Positions 53,681-62,508 are shown, counted from the first letter of the stretch. The stretch: DNA of 64,000 nt from Vreelandella titanicae BH1 (GCF_000336575.1 NZ_AOPO01000001.1:124001-188000), one strand, 5' to 3'. Numbers and translations are program-made. Notes: a model not told the origin generated them from the sequence alone.

Positions 53681-53701
53681 TATATCCCCATTGGGGTATA
53701 T
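53681..53701. promoter_or_regulatory. Palindromic candidate operator in the agmatine divergent promoter
   Basis: The core CCCCATTGGGG (53686-53696) is an odd palindrome with a single central T. It extends outward to TATAT on each side with a one-base bulge. It lies between the divergent aminotransferase and carbamoylase genes. A LuxR-type regulator is encoded at the end of the plus-strand genes and is the obvious candidate to bind here. Confidence 0.6.
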
Positions 53702-53766
53702 CGGCTGCGCGAAAGGCCTCCTATGGTGGATCTCCTTAACCCAACAAACACAACAGGAGACACGCC

Positions 53767-55014
53767 ATGCAAGTTTCCATCGATGGCCAGCGATTGTGGT
53801 CAAGTTTAATGGCCATGGCAGAGATCGGCGCTACCTCCAATGGCGGCAGCAACCGCTTAGCACTGACCCCCGAAGATACCGCCGGTCGGCAGCAATTGAT
53901 CGAGTGGTGCGCCGATATTGGCTGCCACGTTCGCAGTGATGCAGTGGGTAATCTTTTTTTCCGGCGGCCCGGCGCACGTGAGGATCTGGCGCCCGCCGCT
54001 GTCGGCAGCCACCTGGATACCCAGCCGAAAGGAGGTCGTTTCGACGGTGTACTGGGGGTTCTCGCGGGACTGGAAGTGTTTCGCACCCTACACGATCACC
54101 AAATCGTGACCGAACGACCTCTGGAACTGATCGTTTGGACGAACGAGGAAGGCAGCCGTTTTGCCCCTGCAATGATGGCTTCCGGTACCTATGCGGGGGT
54201 GTTTACTGTGGAGGAGACCCTCGCTCGCCAGGACGAACAGGGGATCAGTTTTGAACAGGCCCTTGAGGAGACAGGCATGAAGGGAAGCCTGCCTATTGGC
54301 GAGCCTCGGTTAGCCAGTTTTCTGGAACTGCATATCGAACAGGGGCCGGTGCTTGAAGAGGAGGGCTTAGATATCGGTGTGGTCACCGGGGTGCAAGGGA
54401 TGCGCTGGTTTGACCTGACGATCGAAGGCAACGCTGCCCATGCGGGCACCACCCCCATGGCATATCGTCACGACGCCCTGGCCGCTGCCGCCCGGCTCAT
54501 TGACCGGCTATACGCTATCGCCGCCAGCGACACCAGTGGCGACAGCAAGGTCACCTTTGGCTGTCTGGAGATCGATACGCCTTCTCGCAACGTGATTCCC
54601 GCCCAGGTCACCATGACGGTCGACCTACGTCATGTGCACGATGATCAGCTAGACGCGCTGGAGGCTCGCTTCTATAGCGAGCTAGAGGCCTTGGTAGAGG
54701 CCTTTGGTGTCAAAGTAACGCCGCAACGCCTCTGGAACTCCCCAGTAGTGGCCTTCAACGAGCAGTGCATTGCGTCCATCAAGCAGGCCACAAAGGCACG
54801 CGGCATTGCTTACCGCCGTATGCTCAGTGGGGCGGGCCATGATGCGGTGTATGTATCACGGGTGGCGCCCACCGCGATGATCTTCATTCCCTGCCGCGAT
54901 GGCATTAGCCATAACGAAGCCGAGTACTCAACGCCAGAGCAGTGTGCACTTGGCACCCAGGTGCTGTGCGACGCGCTACTGCATAACGCTAACGACCTTG
55001 AGGTTACCCAATGA
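53767..55014 (+). CDS. M20-family carbamoylase of the agmatine cluster
   Basis: A 415-residue Zn-dependent carbamoyl-amide hydrolase with complete metal ligands: His82 (GSHLDT), Asp93 (GGRFDG), Glu127/Glu128 (WTNEEG), His189 (HIEQG) and the GISHNE His. It is close to the copy at 5666-6955, sharing IGATxxGGxNR at the start and AxAMIFIPCxDGISHNE at the end. Family members act on N-carbamoyl amino acids with a free carboxylate. Here it is coupled to an aldehyde dehydrogenase (4-bp ATGA overlap), so N-carbamoyl-GABA (4-ureidobutyrate) is a fitting substrate. AGGAG precedes the ATG. Confidence 0.85.
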   Translation: MQVSIDGQRLWSSLMAMAEIGATSNGGSNRLALTPEDTAGRQQLIEWCADIGCHVRSDAVGNLFFRRPGAREDLAPAAVGSHLDTQPKGGRFDGVLGVLAGLEVFRTLHDHQIVTERPLELIVWTNEEGSRFAPAMMASGTYAGVFTVEETLARQDEQGISFEQALEETGMKGSLPIGEPRLASFLELHIEQGPVLEEEGLDIGVVTGVQGMRWFDLTIEGNAAHAGTTPMAYRHDALAAAARLIDRLYAIAASDTSGDSKVTFGCLEIDTPSRNVIPAQVTMTVDLRHVHDDQLDALEARFYSELEALVEAFGVKVTPQRLWNSPVVAFNEQCIASIKQATKARGIAYRRMLSGAGHDAVYVSRVAPTAMIFIPCRDGISHNEAEYSTPEQCALGTQVLCDALLHNANDLEVTQ

Positions 55015-56510
55015 GCACAACTGCCCCAACGAACCTGGCCGAGTGGCAAGCACTGGCAGACACACTCTCCTTTGAAACCCGCGCCTATATCAACGACACC
55101 TTTGTCGATGCACAGCGCGGCGCCACCCTATCCACGGTGAACCCAGCCACCGGTGAAGTGTTGGCAGAGGTCGCCAGCTGCGATGACGCCGATGCCGAGC
55201 TCGCTACCCACGCAGCTCGACAGGCCTTTGACCGGGGGGAGTGGTCGCGCCGCGCGCCAGCTCAGCGCAAAGCCACGTTACTTGAACTGGCGGCGTTAAT
55301 GCAGGCCCATAGGCACGAGCTTGCCCTGCTAGACACTCTGGATATGGGAAAACCGATTACCAGTGCGCTGGGGGATATTGACGGCGCCATCGGCTGCCTG
55401 CGCTATACCGCCGAAAGTATCGATAAGCTTTACGGTGAGGTGGCCCCGACGGGAGACCAACATCTGGGCTTGATTGTGCGCGAGCCACTCGGGGTGGTGA
55501 TATCCATCGTCCCCTGGAACTTCCCGCTAATGATGACCGCCTGGAAGATTGCACCGGCATTGGCAGCGGGTAACAGCGTTATTCTCAAACCGTCAGAAAA
55601 ATCGCCGTTATCGGCGCTACGCCTTGCCCAGCTAAGCCAACAAGCGGGCCTGCCCGCCGGGGTGTTTCAAGTACTCCCCGGCTATGGCCATACCGTGGGT
55701 AAAGCGCTAGCCCTGTCGATGGAGGTCGACTGCCTCTCCTTTACCGGCTCCACTCCAGTGGGCAAACAGCTTATGCAGTACGCAGGCCAGTCCAATTTAA
55801 AACGCGTTTATCTAGAGTGCGGCGGCAAAAGCCCCAACATCATCTTTGCCGACTGCAAAAATCTAGACGCCGCAGCTCAGCACGCGGCCGCGGCGATTTT
55901 TCATAACCAAGGTGAAGTCTGTATCGCTGGCTCGCGGCTATTGGTGGAAAACAGCATTCGCCACGCTTTCGTCGAGAAAGTGGTGGACGCTGCGGCTGCC
56001 ATGCAACCAGGCGATCCACTCGACCCGCAAAGCTTTATGGGGGCGATGGTGGATGACACTCAATACCAACGAGTGCTTGATTATATCCGTCAGGGGCAGG
56101 AAGAGGGCGCCACGCTACGCTCGGGCGGGCAGCCGTTAGATGGCCCTGGACTCTTTATTCCCCCTACCGTGTTTGACGATGTCACCCCAGCCATGACGAT
56201 AGGTCGCGAAGAGATCTTCGGGCCGGTGCTGTCTGTCTTTGGCTTCGATACCGAAGAAGAGGCCTTGGCACTTGCCAACGACAGCGACTACGGCTTGGCT
56301 GCCGCCGTCTGGAGCCAGGACATTGATCGTATTATGCGCGTCTCACGCAAGCTGCACTCCGGGCAAGTCTACGTTAACAACTGGGCAGGCCCGGACATGA
56401 CAGTGCCGTTCGGTGGGGTTAAGCAATCCGGTAATGGGCGGGATAAATCGCTTCACTCGCTTGACGAGTATACCGAGATCAAAACCATCTGGATGGCGCT
56501 ACAAACCTAG
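55011..56510 (+). CDS. PuuC-like aldehyde dehydrogenase of the agmatine cluster
   Basis: A 499-residue aldehyde dehydrogenase, same length as the copy at 34959 and very similar to it. It has VVISIVPWNFPLMMTAWKIA, FTGSTPVGKQLMQYAG, YLECGGKSPNIIFADC with the base Glu, and NQGEVCIAGSR with the catalytic Cys. It would oxidise the aminotransferase product (4-ureidobutanal or 4-aminobutanal). Its ATG overlaps the carbamoylase stop by 4 bp. Its last 32 bp overlap the end of the convergent LuxR gene. Confidence 0.9.
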   Translation: MSTTAPTNLAEWQALADTLSFETRAYINDTFVDAQRGATLSTVNPATGEVLAEVASCDDADAELATHAARQAFDRGEWSRRAPAQRKATLLELAALMQAHRHELALLDTLDMGKPITSALGDIDGAIGCLRYTAESIDKLYGEVAPTGDQHLGLIVREPLGVVISIVPWNFPLMMTAWKIAPALAAGNSVILKPSEKSPLSALRLAQLSQQAGLPAGVFQVLPGYGHTVGKALALSMEVDCLSFTGSTPVGKQLMQYAGQSNLKRVYLECGGKSPNIIFADCKNLDAAAQHAAAAIFHNQGEVCIAGSRLLVENSIRHAFVEKVVDAAAAMQPGDPLDPQSFMGAMVDDTQYQRVLDYIRQGQEEGATLRSGGQPLDGPGLFIPPTVFDDVTPAMTIGREEIFGPVLSVFGFDTEEEALALANDSDYGLAAAVWSQDIDRIMRVSRKLHSGQVYVNNWAGPDMTVPFGGVKQSGNGRDKSLHSLDEYTEIKTIWMALQT

Positions 56511-57360
56511 CACCTTCGCCTCTCAACTGCCGGGAAATGAGGGCCACGTGTTCAAGAAATAGCTGGAACAACTGCGATTGACTGGAGACATCCAGACGCT
56601 GGTAAATATGCTTGCGGTGTACCTTCACAGTGCCATCGCTGATATCCAGTTCCCGGGCCGCCGATTTGGTGGAGTGCCCTGCGAGCAACAGACGAACGAT
56701 TTCCTGTTCACGTGCCGTTAAAACCTCTCGGCCAAAGCTTACGAAGGCAGCTTCCACCGGGGCGTCCTTTTCCAAGGTCGGCTGGAAGAGGACGCCCTGC
56801 CATTTCCAGAACTCCATCAACAAGGTTTCGATCATCGGCACCACATTCTTCAACACCTGCAATGCACGTCGTTTCAAGGGAGCTTCTGCCTGAAAGCCCA
56901 GCGATACCACCATCAAGACATCATCCCCCACACGTGCGAAGAGACCCACCTCATCCGCCAATCCTAACGCGCGATAATAGTGAGCATAGTAATCACTGGA
57001 TTCAAAACGATCAGGGGCTAGCTCCCGCAACCGGTGCACACCGCTATCCAGGCCACCACTCATGGCGGTAAAAAAAGGATCCAATAAATACGCACCGCTG
57101 AGGTAGCGATCTATCGCTTGAGGGCGATTTTCAGACGGGTAATCGTCGTGAATCAGTAGTGGTCTGTGACGCCCTTTGTAGGTATTGATCAGAATCGTAT
57201 CGAAACCGGTTAGCGCGCGCAGCACTTGCTCCAGACGAACGGGGAAATCGCGCTGTCCCGATGAGCGTACCAAGCTCGCCATATGCCGATGCCAAGCTGC
57301 ACTTCCCGCACTTGCCAGAAAGGTACTATCGATATCATCGGTTGTTGAGCAGTATTTCAT
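56479..57360 (-). CDS. LuxR-type transcriptional regulator
   Basis: A 293-residue regulator with an uncharacterised N-terminal sensing domain of about 210 residues, followed by a LuxR helix-turn-helix (LTAREQEIVRLLLAGHSTKS, then DISDGTVKVHRKHIYQRL). No receiver domain or acyl-homoserine-lactone pattern is evident, so it probably senses a small molecule directly. Such regulators next to M20 carbamoylase/aldehyde dehydrogenase/NhaC clusters likely control them. It is convergent with the aldehyde dehydrogenase gene and overlaps its end by 32 bp. Confidence 0.86.
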   Translation of the reverse strand: MKYCSTTDDIDSTFLASAGSAAWHRHMASLVRSSGQRDFPVRLEQVLRALTGFDTILINTYKGRHRPLLIHDDYPSENRPQAIDRYLSGAYLLDPFFTAMSGGLDSGVHRLRELAPDRFESSDYYAHYYRALGLADEVGLFARVGDDVLMVVSLGFQAEAPLKRRALQVLKNVVPMIETLLMEFWKWQGVLFQPTLEKDAPVEAAFVSFGREVLTAREQEIVRLLLAGHSTKSAARELDISDGTVKVHRKHIYQRLDVSSQSQLFQLFLEHVALISRQLRGEGARFVAPSRWF

Positions 57361-57527
57361 GAGTAGCGCTTCATTAGGTTGTTTGACAAAACAATACTGC
57401 CTTGCGCGAACACGGTAAACTCAGGCAATACAATTGACTCATTACGGCTCGTGATTACTTTGTGTTGAGCCTCTTGGATAAACGCTGCTAGGCTATTGAT
57501 TCTTTCGTTTGAACATACAGGTAATGA

Positions 57528-57840
57528 ATGCTTGCTTCGCTATTAGCGCTGCTGGTGTCTCTACTGCTCGTCGGCCTTGCCGCCACGACTGGGTGCGCGC
57601 TTTCGGCCTGATGGCTGGTTCCGCGAACTAAGTAAGCCAAGCTGGACACCACCGAATATCGCTTTCCCCATCGCTTGGGGCATACTGTATTTGTTGATGG
57701 CTATCGTCGCTTGGCGTATTTATATGGCGGATGACTCAGTATGGCGCTCAGCAAGCTTAGCGGCTTACGCGCTGCAGCTTATGGTCAATGCCGCGTGGTC
57801 GTGGCTGTTCTTTGGGCGTAAACAAACTGTCGTCGGCTAA
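57528..57840 (+). pseudogene. tspO: tspO/MBR pseudogene (frameshift and C-terminal truncation)
   Basis: From ATG at 57528, 22 codons read a hydrophobic start ending in ATTG. One extra T at 57594 breaks the frame. From 57595 the TspO sequence continues as ARFRPDGWF, ELSKPSWTPPNIAFPIAW, ILYLLMAIVAWR and NAAWSWLFFG. The protein then ends early in KQTVVG with a stop at 57838. A normal TspO has about 160 residues with two further helices; those are missing. TspO binds tetrapyrroles and cholesterol-like ligands; this copy is likely inactive. Confidence 0.85.
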
Positions 57841-57880
57841 ATAAAGCCTGAGCGCTGATTAAAAAAAGGATTCTGAGAGT

Positions 57881-58483
57881 ATGGATCGCACCACTACTAT
57901 AATAGTACTCGCCTTCGCATCGCTGGTATTAGGCGCAATGGCAACAGCGATATTTATATATGTCATTGTGCCCTGGCGCCGCCGACGGCGCGCAGCGAAA
58001 GCGAAAGCCGCTGCCCCTCGTCCGGTACAAGCAGACAACTCTGAAAAAGCTCAAGAACCTGACACCCCTGCACCCTCAAAGCAAACTAAAAAAGTGAAGC
58101 AGCATTCGCTTTTTATAATCTTTGATCAACCCAGTGAAGATTCAGACGAGCGCCTTACCCAGTGGCTGCGGGAGAAAGACGCTCACTACGACGCGCTTAA
58201 GAAGATATTTTTAATCGACGGCCAACAGCCTTCCAACCCAGTCACTATCGCCAACGCCTTTCCACCGGGGGAAATGCCTGACCTGCTGCGCGGGGAAACT
58301 CATGAGCCCATCAAGGGTATTAGCTTATTAGTGAAACCACCGCTACGTAAGCGACGTAATCAACAAATGCATGTCTACGTAGAACTCGCCAAAGAGATGC
58401 AGACGGTGTTTAGCGGCAAAATGCTCAATGACGAGCGCGAACTCGCCACCGACAGCACCTTTGAGCAAATTATCGGCGAATAG
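57881..58483 (+). CDS. ZipA-like single-pass membrane protein
   Basis: A 200-residue protein. A membrane helix (about residues 8-30) is followed by a basic stretch and a Pro/Ala/Lys-rich linker, then from residue 75 a globular domain. That domain has the pattern of the ZipA C-terminal domain: HSLFIIFDQ, TIANAFPPGEMPDLL, PIKGISLLVKPPL, ELAKEMQTVFSGKMLNDERE. ZipA binds the FtsZ tail during division. This copy has a much shorter linker than canonical ZipA (about 330 residues) and sits outside the usual zipA-ligA context, so it may be a paralogue. Its exact role is unknown. Confidence 0.7.
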   Translation: MDRTTTIIVLAFASLVLGAMATAIFIYVIVPWRRRRRAAKAKAAAPRPVQADNSEKAQEPDTPAPSKQTKKVKQHSLFIIFDQPSEDSDERLTQWLREKDAHYDALKKIFLIDGQQPSNPVTIANAFPPGEMPDLLRGETHEPIKGISLLVKPPLRKRRNQQMHVYVELAKEMQTVFSGKMLNDERELATDSTFEQIIGE

Positions 58484-58513
58484 ATTTACAGAGCTATGCT
58501 GACAAAAACAACG

Positions 58514-60103
58514 TCACACGACCCCCTGGCTGCGCAGGTAGTCATCGTAGCTGCCGCTGAAATCGACAATGCCTTCCGGCTGCATATCAATAATGCGCGT
58601 GGCCAGTGACGAGACGAACTCACGGTCGTGGCTCACAAACATCAGCGTGCCGGGGTAGTTCTCCAGGGCCAGGTTCAACGCCTCGATAGACTCCATATCC
58701 AGGTGGTTAGTCGGCTCATCCATCAGCATTACGTTGGGCTGAGTAAGGATTAACTTACCAAACAGCATGCGCCCCTGCTCGCCACCGGAAATGACCTTCA
58801 CCGATTTTCCAATATCGTCGCTGGAAAACAGCATCCGCCCCAGAGCACCGCGAACCACCTGCTCGCCACCTTGAGTCCATGCTGACATCCACTCAAACAA
58901 CGTGGCATCGACGGCAAAGTCGTCGCTGTGATCCTGAGCAAAAACCCCCACTTCAGCGGCTTCGGTCCACTTCACTTCGCCCGCGTCCGGGTGTAACTCG
59001 CCCGCCAGGGTTTTCAGCAGCGTGGTTTTGCCGATGCCGTTGGGGCCGATAATAGCAATGCGCTCACCGGCTTCCACGGTCATGGAAAGACGCTCGAACA
59101 GCGGCTTGTCGCCCTCATAGCTCTTGGTAATGCCGTCCACGTTGACGGCATTACGGTGGATTTTCTTCGCCTGATCAAAGCGGATAAAGGGGCTTACGCG
59201 GCTGGAAGGCTTGATATCTTCCAGCTTGATTTTATCAATTTGACGCGCTCTAGACGTAGCCTGCTTAGCCTTCGAGGCGTTAGCGGAGAAGCGGCTCACG
59301 AACTGCTGCAGTTCGGCAATCTGGGCCTTTTTCTTGGCGTTATCCGAGTGCTGACGCTCGCGAACGGCGGTGGCGGCGGTCATGTAATCATCGTAGTTAC
59401 CCGGGAACAGGGTGATTTCACCGTAATCCAGATCCGCCATATGGGTACAAACGCTGTTCAGGAAGTGGCGGTCGTGGGAGATGATGATCATGGTGCTGCT
59501 GCGCGCTTTAAGAATATCTTCCAGCCAGCGGATGGTGTTGATATCCAGGTGGTTGGTCGGCTCATCCAGCAACAGTACATCCGGGTCAGCGAATAGCGCC
59601 TGGGCGAGCAGCACGCGCAGCTTCCAGCCGGGAGAAACTTCGCTCATCGGGCCCGTGTGTTGCTCAATGGGAATGCCCAGACCTAGCAGCAGTTCGCCTG
59701 CGCGGGGCTCGGCGGTGTAGCCGTCCAGCTCGGCGAAGCGCACTTCCAGGTCAGCGACGGCCATGCCGTCCTCTTCGCTCATCTCTGCCAGGGAGTAAAT
59801 GCGTTCACGCTCAGCGGCGACCGACCAGAGCTCTACATTGCCCATGATGACGGTATCGATCACCCGCTCGTTTTCAAACGCAAACTGATCCTGACGCAGC
59901 TTACCCAGCCGTGTACTGCTATCCAGCATCACCTGGCCGGAAGTGGGCTCCAAATCGCCACCGAGAATTTTCATAAAGGTGGATTTGCCGCAGCCGTTCG
60001 CGCCAATCAGGCCGTAACGGTTGCCGTTATTGAATTTAACGGAGACATTTTCAAACAGGGGCTTGGCCCCAAACTGCATGGTGATATTGGCGGTAGCGAT
60101 CAC
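58514..60103 (-). CDS. ybiT: ABC-F family ATPase YbiT
   Basis: A 529-residue soluble ABC-F protein with two ATP-binding domains. Walker A motifs are GANGCGKST and GPNGIGKTT; signature motifs are in the LSGGE-like ISGGEQGRM and the first domain's [16 protein letters not shown]; Walker B is [11 protein letters not shown] and [10 protein letters not shown]. It follows E. coli YbiT through its length, including [13 protein letters not shown] and [20 protein letters not shown] proteins act on the ribosome as translation factors. The start appears to be a GTG at 60103, with no obvious ribosome-binding site. It is a single gene. Confidence 0.95.
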   Translation of the reverse strand: MIATANITMQFGAKPLFENVSVKFNNGNRYGLIGANGCGKSTFMKILGGDLEPTSGQVMLDSSTRLGKLRQDQFAFENERVIDTVIMGNVELWSVAAERERIYSLAEMSEEDGMAVADLEVRFAELDGYTAEPRAGELLLGLGIPIEQHTGPMSEVSPGWKLRVLLAQALFADPDVLLLDEPTNHLDINTIRWLEDILKARSSTMIIISHDRHFLNSVCTHMADLDYGEITLFPGNYDDYMTAATAVRERQHSDNAKKKAQIAELQQFVSRFSANASKAKQATSRARQIDKIKLEDIKPSSRVSPFIRFDQAKKIHRNAVNVDGITKSYEGDKPLFERLSMTVEAGERIAIIGPNGIGKTTLLKTLAGELHPDAGEVKWTEAAEVGVFAQDHSDDFAVDATLFEWMSAWTQGGEQVVRGALGRMLFSSDDIGKSVKVISGGEQGRMLFGKLILTQPNVMLMDEPTNHLDMESIEALNLALENYPGTLMFVSHDREFVSSLATRIIDMQPEGIVDFSGSYDDYLRSQGVV

Positions 60104-60217
60104 AAAAGGAGCCCTGGTTAGCGCATTGTCAGTAACGACGACAGCTTACAACGAATAGAAAGGCTCGCGATTCTACGCGCTATTAGGCGTGTATTCACCC
60201 ATCAAACCCTAGTGGCG

Positions 60218-61072
60218 TCAGGCGATTGCCGGGATATCGAGTAGAAAGCGTTCATCATCAAGCGCTTGGCGCAGCCGCGAGTGCAATATATCAACGATCC
60301 CTTGATGCTCCCCCACCAGCTTCGTCGTGGTAACGGAAAGCCCTGGATACTGCTGTTCAGCCGCTGCACAAATCTCGGCAATATCGCCGCCCTCCCCGGC
60401 GTGGCGCCCCGGCGAAAGAAACAGCATCGCCAGGATCACCGAGCCTATCTTAAACTCGGGTAGCGCCAGCAAGTTTTCCAGCAGTGGCTCATTAAAGCGG
60501 TACTCATCGCCCTCGCGCCGCTCCATGGAGGCAGCGGCAACACACGCTACGTCATCGGCTAGCAGCACGCTGAGCTGCCCCGCCAGGCGGTTGCGTACGG
60601 CGGTAACCTCAGGAATCGGGCTGCCGTGATCCACCAGCGCCACATGCGGTTTAGTACCTGGGCGAAGCTTGTCGCGCACGTTATCGGCCAGCAGATGGGC
60701 TAAACGCAGGTCGTTATCGCCGAACTCATCCACTAAGGGCTGGGCTACCCGCACCTTAACGTGGGGAAAGCGCTCCTGCAGCGTGGCCATGCGCTCGGGG
60801 AGATAACCCGTCAGCGCTTTGCTGGGGCCAAAAAAGAACGGCAGCACGATAATCTCCGTTGCCCCCTGTTCGGCACTGCATTCAGCGGCGGGGCCAAGGG
60901 TAGTGGCGGGAATACCTCCCACCTCATCCGCAGGAATCTTATTGGAGTGCAGCAGCGAGGCCGCCTGCACGGTTTCGCCTACAAGCCCGCTAAGCGAAGC
61001 CGCCACGCGGCGTAAATTCAGCGTTGCCTGCGCTCGTAGCGAGCCGTTATCCACCAGAAAAATCGCGCGCAT
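60218..61072 (-). CDS. CbiX/SirB-type chelatase-like protein
   Basis: A 284-residue protein of two CbiX-type repeats. The first repeat starts AIFLVDNGSLRAQATLNLRR and has ILPFFFGPSKALTGYLP; the second has VALVDHGSPIPEVTAVRNRL and VILAMLFLSPGRHAGEGGDI, with a conserved His in each. Such proteins insert metal (Co or Fe) into sirohydrochlorin, but many homologues are unassigned. I chose ATG at 61072 with GGAGG 5 bp upstream. Metal-binding His in the first repeat is replaced in part (VDNGS), so only the second repeat has the canonical DHGS. Confidence 0.78.
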   Translation of the reverse strand: MRAIFLVDNGSLRAQATLNLRRVAASLSGLVGETVQAASLLHSNKIPADEVGGIPATTLGPAAECSAEQGATEIIVLPFFFGPSKALTGYLPERMATLQERFPHVKVRVAQPLVDEFGDNDLRLAHLLADNVRDKLRPGTKPHVALVDHGSPIPEVTAVRNRLAGQLSVLLADDVACVAAASMERREGDEYRFNEPLLENLLALPEFKIGSVILAMLFLSPGRHAGEGGDIAEICAAAEQQYPGLSVTTTKLVGEHQGIVDILHSRLRQALDDERFLLDIPAIA

Positions 61073-61202
61073 GGCTGCCTCCAGTCGTGGTCTTGGCAAT
61101 CGTGTGGGTGATCAACCGTGACATGTTAAGATGGTGGTTTTACACCGTCGTTGGCCCCCATGTTACTTGAAAAATGTGCCTTAAAAACGCTGCCTGATAC
61201 CG

Positions 61203-61775
61203 ATGCTTGATACCACTGCACTTAACCAGCAAAGAAACTTCTTCGAAGGCCATGCGGCGATATGGCTATTCGGCTACGGCTCACTGATTTGGAAGGCTGA
61301 CTTTGCCTACCTGGAGCGCCGCCCGGCGTATATACACGGCTGGGAGCGGCGATTTTGGCAGGGCTCCCATGATCACCGCGGCACGCCTGAAGCGCCTGGG
61401 CGGGTGGCAACGCTGATCCGCGCCAAAGATTCGATTTGCCACGGCATGGCCTACCGCATTGCCCCGGAAGTGCTCGCGCCGTTGGATGTGCGGGAGAAGA
61501 ACGGCTATTTGCGGGAAAAAGTACCGCTGACGTTTATGGACGAGAAAGGCAACGGAACCGAACAGAGCGAAGGGCTTATTTATCTGGCCAGCGATGACAA
61601 TCCGGCCTTTTTGGGCGACGCGCCGCTTGATGAGATCGCCCAGCAAATTGCCAACGCCCATGGGCCCAGCGGCCCCAACCGCGACTACTTGGTCAACCTC
61701 GCCGTGGCGCTGCGGGAACTAGGCGCCAAAGATGCCCATATCTTTGCTCTGGAACAACAGCTGAGCCAATTTTAA
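61203..61775 (+). CDS. ChaC-like gamma-glutamylcyclotransferase
   Basis: A 190-residue enzyme of the ChaC branch. The N-terminal loop WLFGYGSLIWK is the substrate-binding motif, WERRFWQGSHDHRGTPEAPG follows, and the catalytic Glu lies in REKNGY. ChaC enzymes cleave glutathione or gamma-glutamyl peptides to 5-oxoproline. The length is in the family range. The gene is divergent from the CbiX-like gene, with a 130-bp gap and no strong ribosome-binding site. Confidence 0.9.
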   Translation: MLDTTALNQQRNFFEGHAAIWLFGYGSLIWKADFAYLERRPAYIHGWERRFWQGSHDHRGTPEAPGRVATLIRAKDSICHGMAYRIAPEVLAPLDVREKNGYLREKVPLTFMDEKGNGTEQSEGLIYLASDDNPAFLGDAPLDEIAQQIANAHGPSGPNRDYLVNLAVALRELGAKDAHIFALEQQLSQF

Positions 61776-61777
61776 CA

Positions 61778-62305
61778 TTACCAGTAGCGCGGATAACGGC
61801 GGTGACGGGCAAGGTTATTGACCAATATGGCGATTACCAGCATCACTATACTGCCCGCTCCGATTGGCAAAAGAGGATACCACCACCCCAGTTGATGAAC
61901 GCTGGCACCCCCGCCTACCGCAATCAGAGCCGCCGCGGCTCCTGGTGGGTGAACCGTATGGGTTAGCTGCATACCCAGCACCGACAGTGATACGGCCAGA
62001 GCCATTGAGAGGGGGGTCGCTCCCAGCAGTTGGTAGCAAGCAACGCCAATACCCGCGGAGAGCACGCTGCCAAAGAGTACATGGCTGGGCTGGGCAAAAG
62101 GGCTTTCAGGTGCTGCGTAGATGAGCACCGAGGTTGCGCCGAAGGAGCCTACGATGAGCAGTTGTTGTGACAGCCACGCCGAGCTTAACCAGCAAATGAC
62201 CGCCATACCGGTAAAGGCCCCGACCCATGACCAAAAAGCATCCTGCCAGCCTACCCGGGCACGCTTGACTGGCTGCCCCCGCATCTTGCCAAGATAAGTT
62301 TTCAT
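61778..62305 (-). CDS. HPP-family membrane protein
   Basis: A 175-residue integral membrane protein with about four to five helices. The HPP motif is visible (THTVHPPGAAAALIAVGG), as is GSFGATSVLIYAAPESPFAQP. HPP proteins are linked to nitrite transport in cyanobacteria and plants, but most bacterial members are uncharacterised. I chose ATG at 62305 with GAGTG upstream, because a longer reading frame adds an extra hydrophobic stretch that is not typical. It ends 2 bp from the convergent ChaC-like gene. Confidence 0.82.
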   Translation of the reverse strand: MKTYLGKMRGQPVKRARVGWQDAFWSWVGAFTGMAVICWLSSAWLSQQLLIVGSFGATSVLIYAAPESPFAQPSHVLFGSVLSAGIGVACYQLLGATPLSMALAVSLSVLGMQLTHTVHPPGAAAALIAVGGGASVHQLGWWYPLLPIGAGSIVMLVIAILVNNLARHRRYPRYW

Positions 62306-62508
62306 TACACTCGCTTTGCACAAAATGAGTGCAAATGATGCCAAAATGCACCAAATAAGCAAATGACAATCTATCATGCCCTTGATGAAACTGACTCAAG
62401 GGCAACGCGATTGCTCATCATCAGTGTATGGGGTGTTAACCAAGGAGAGAAACGGGGGCATTATTTTATGACATTTTTTATAAACAATACCCGAGCTCGT
62501 TCGTCATA

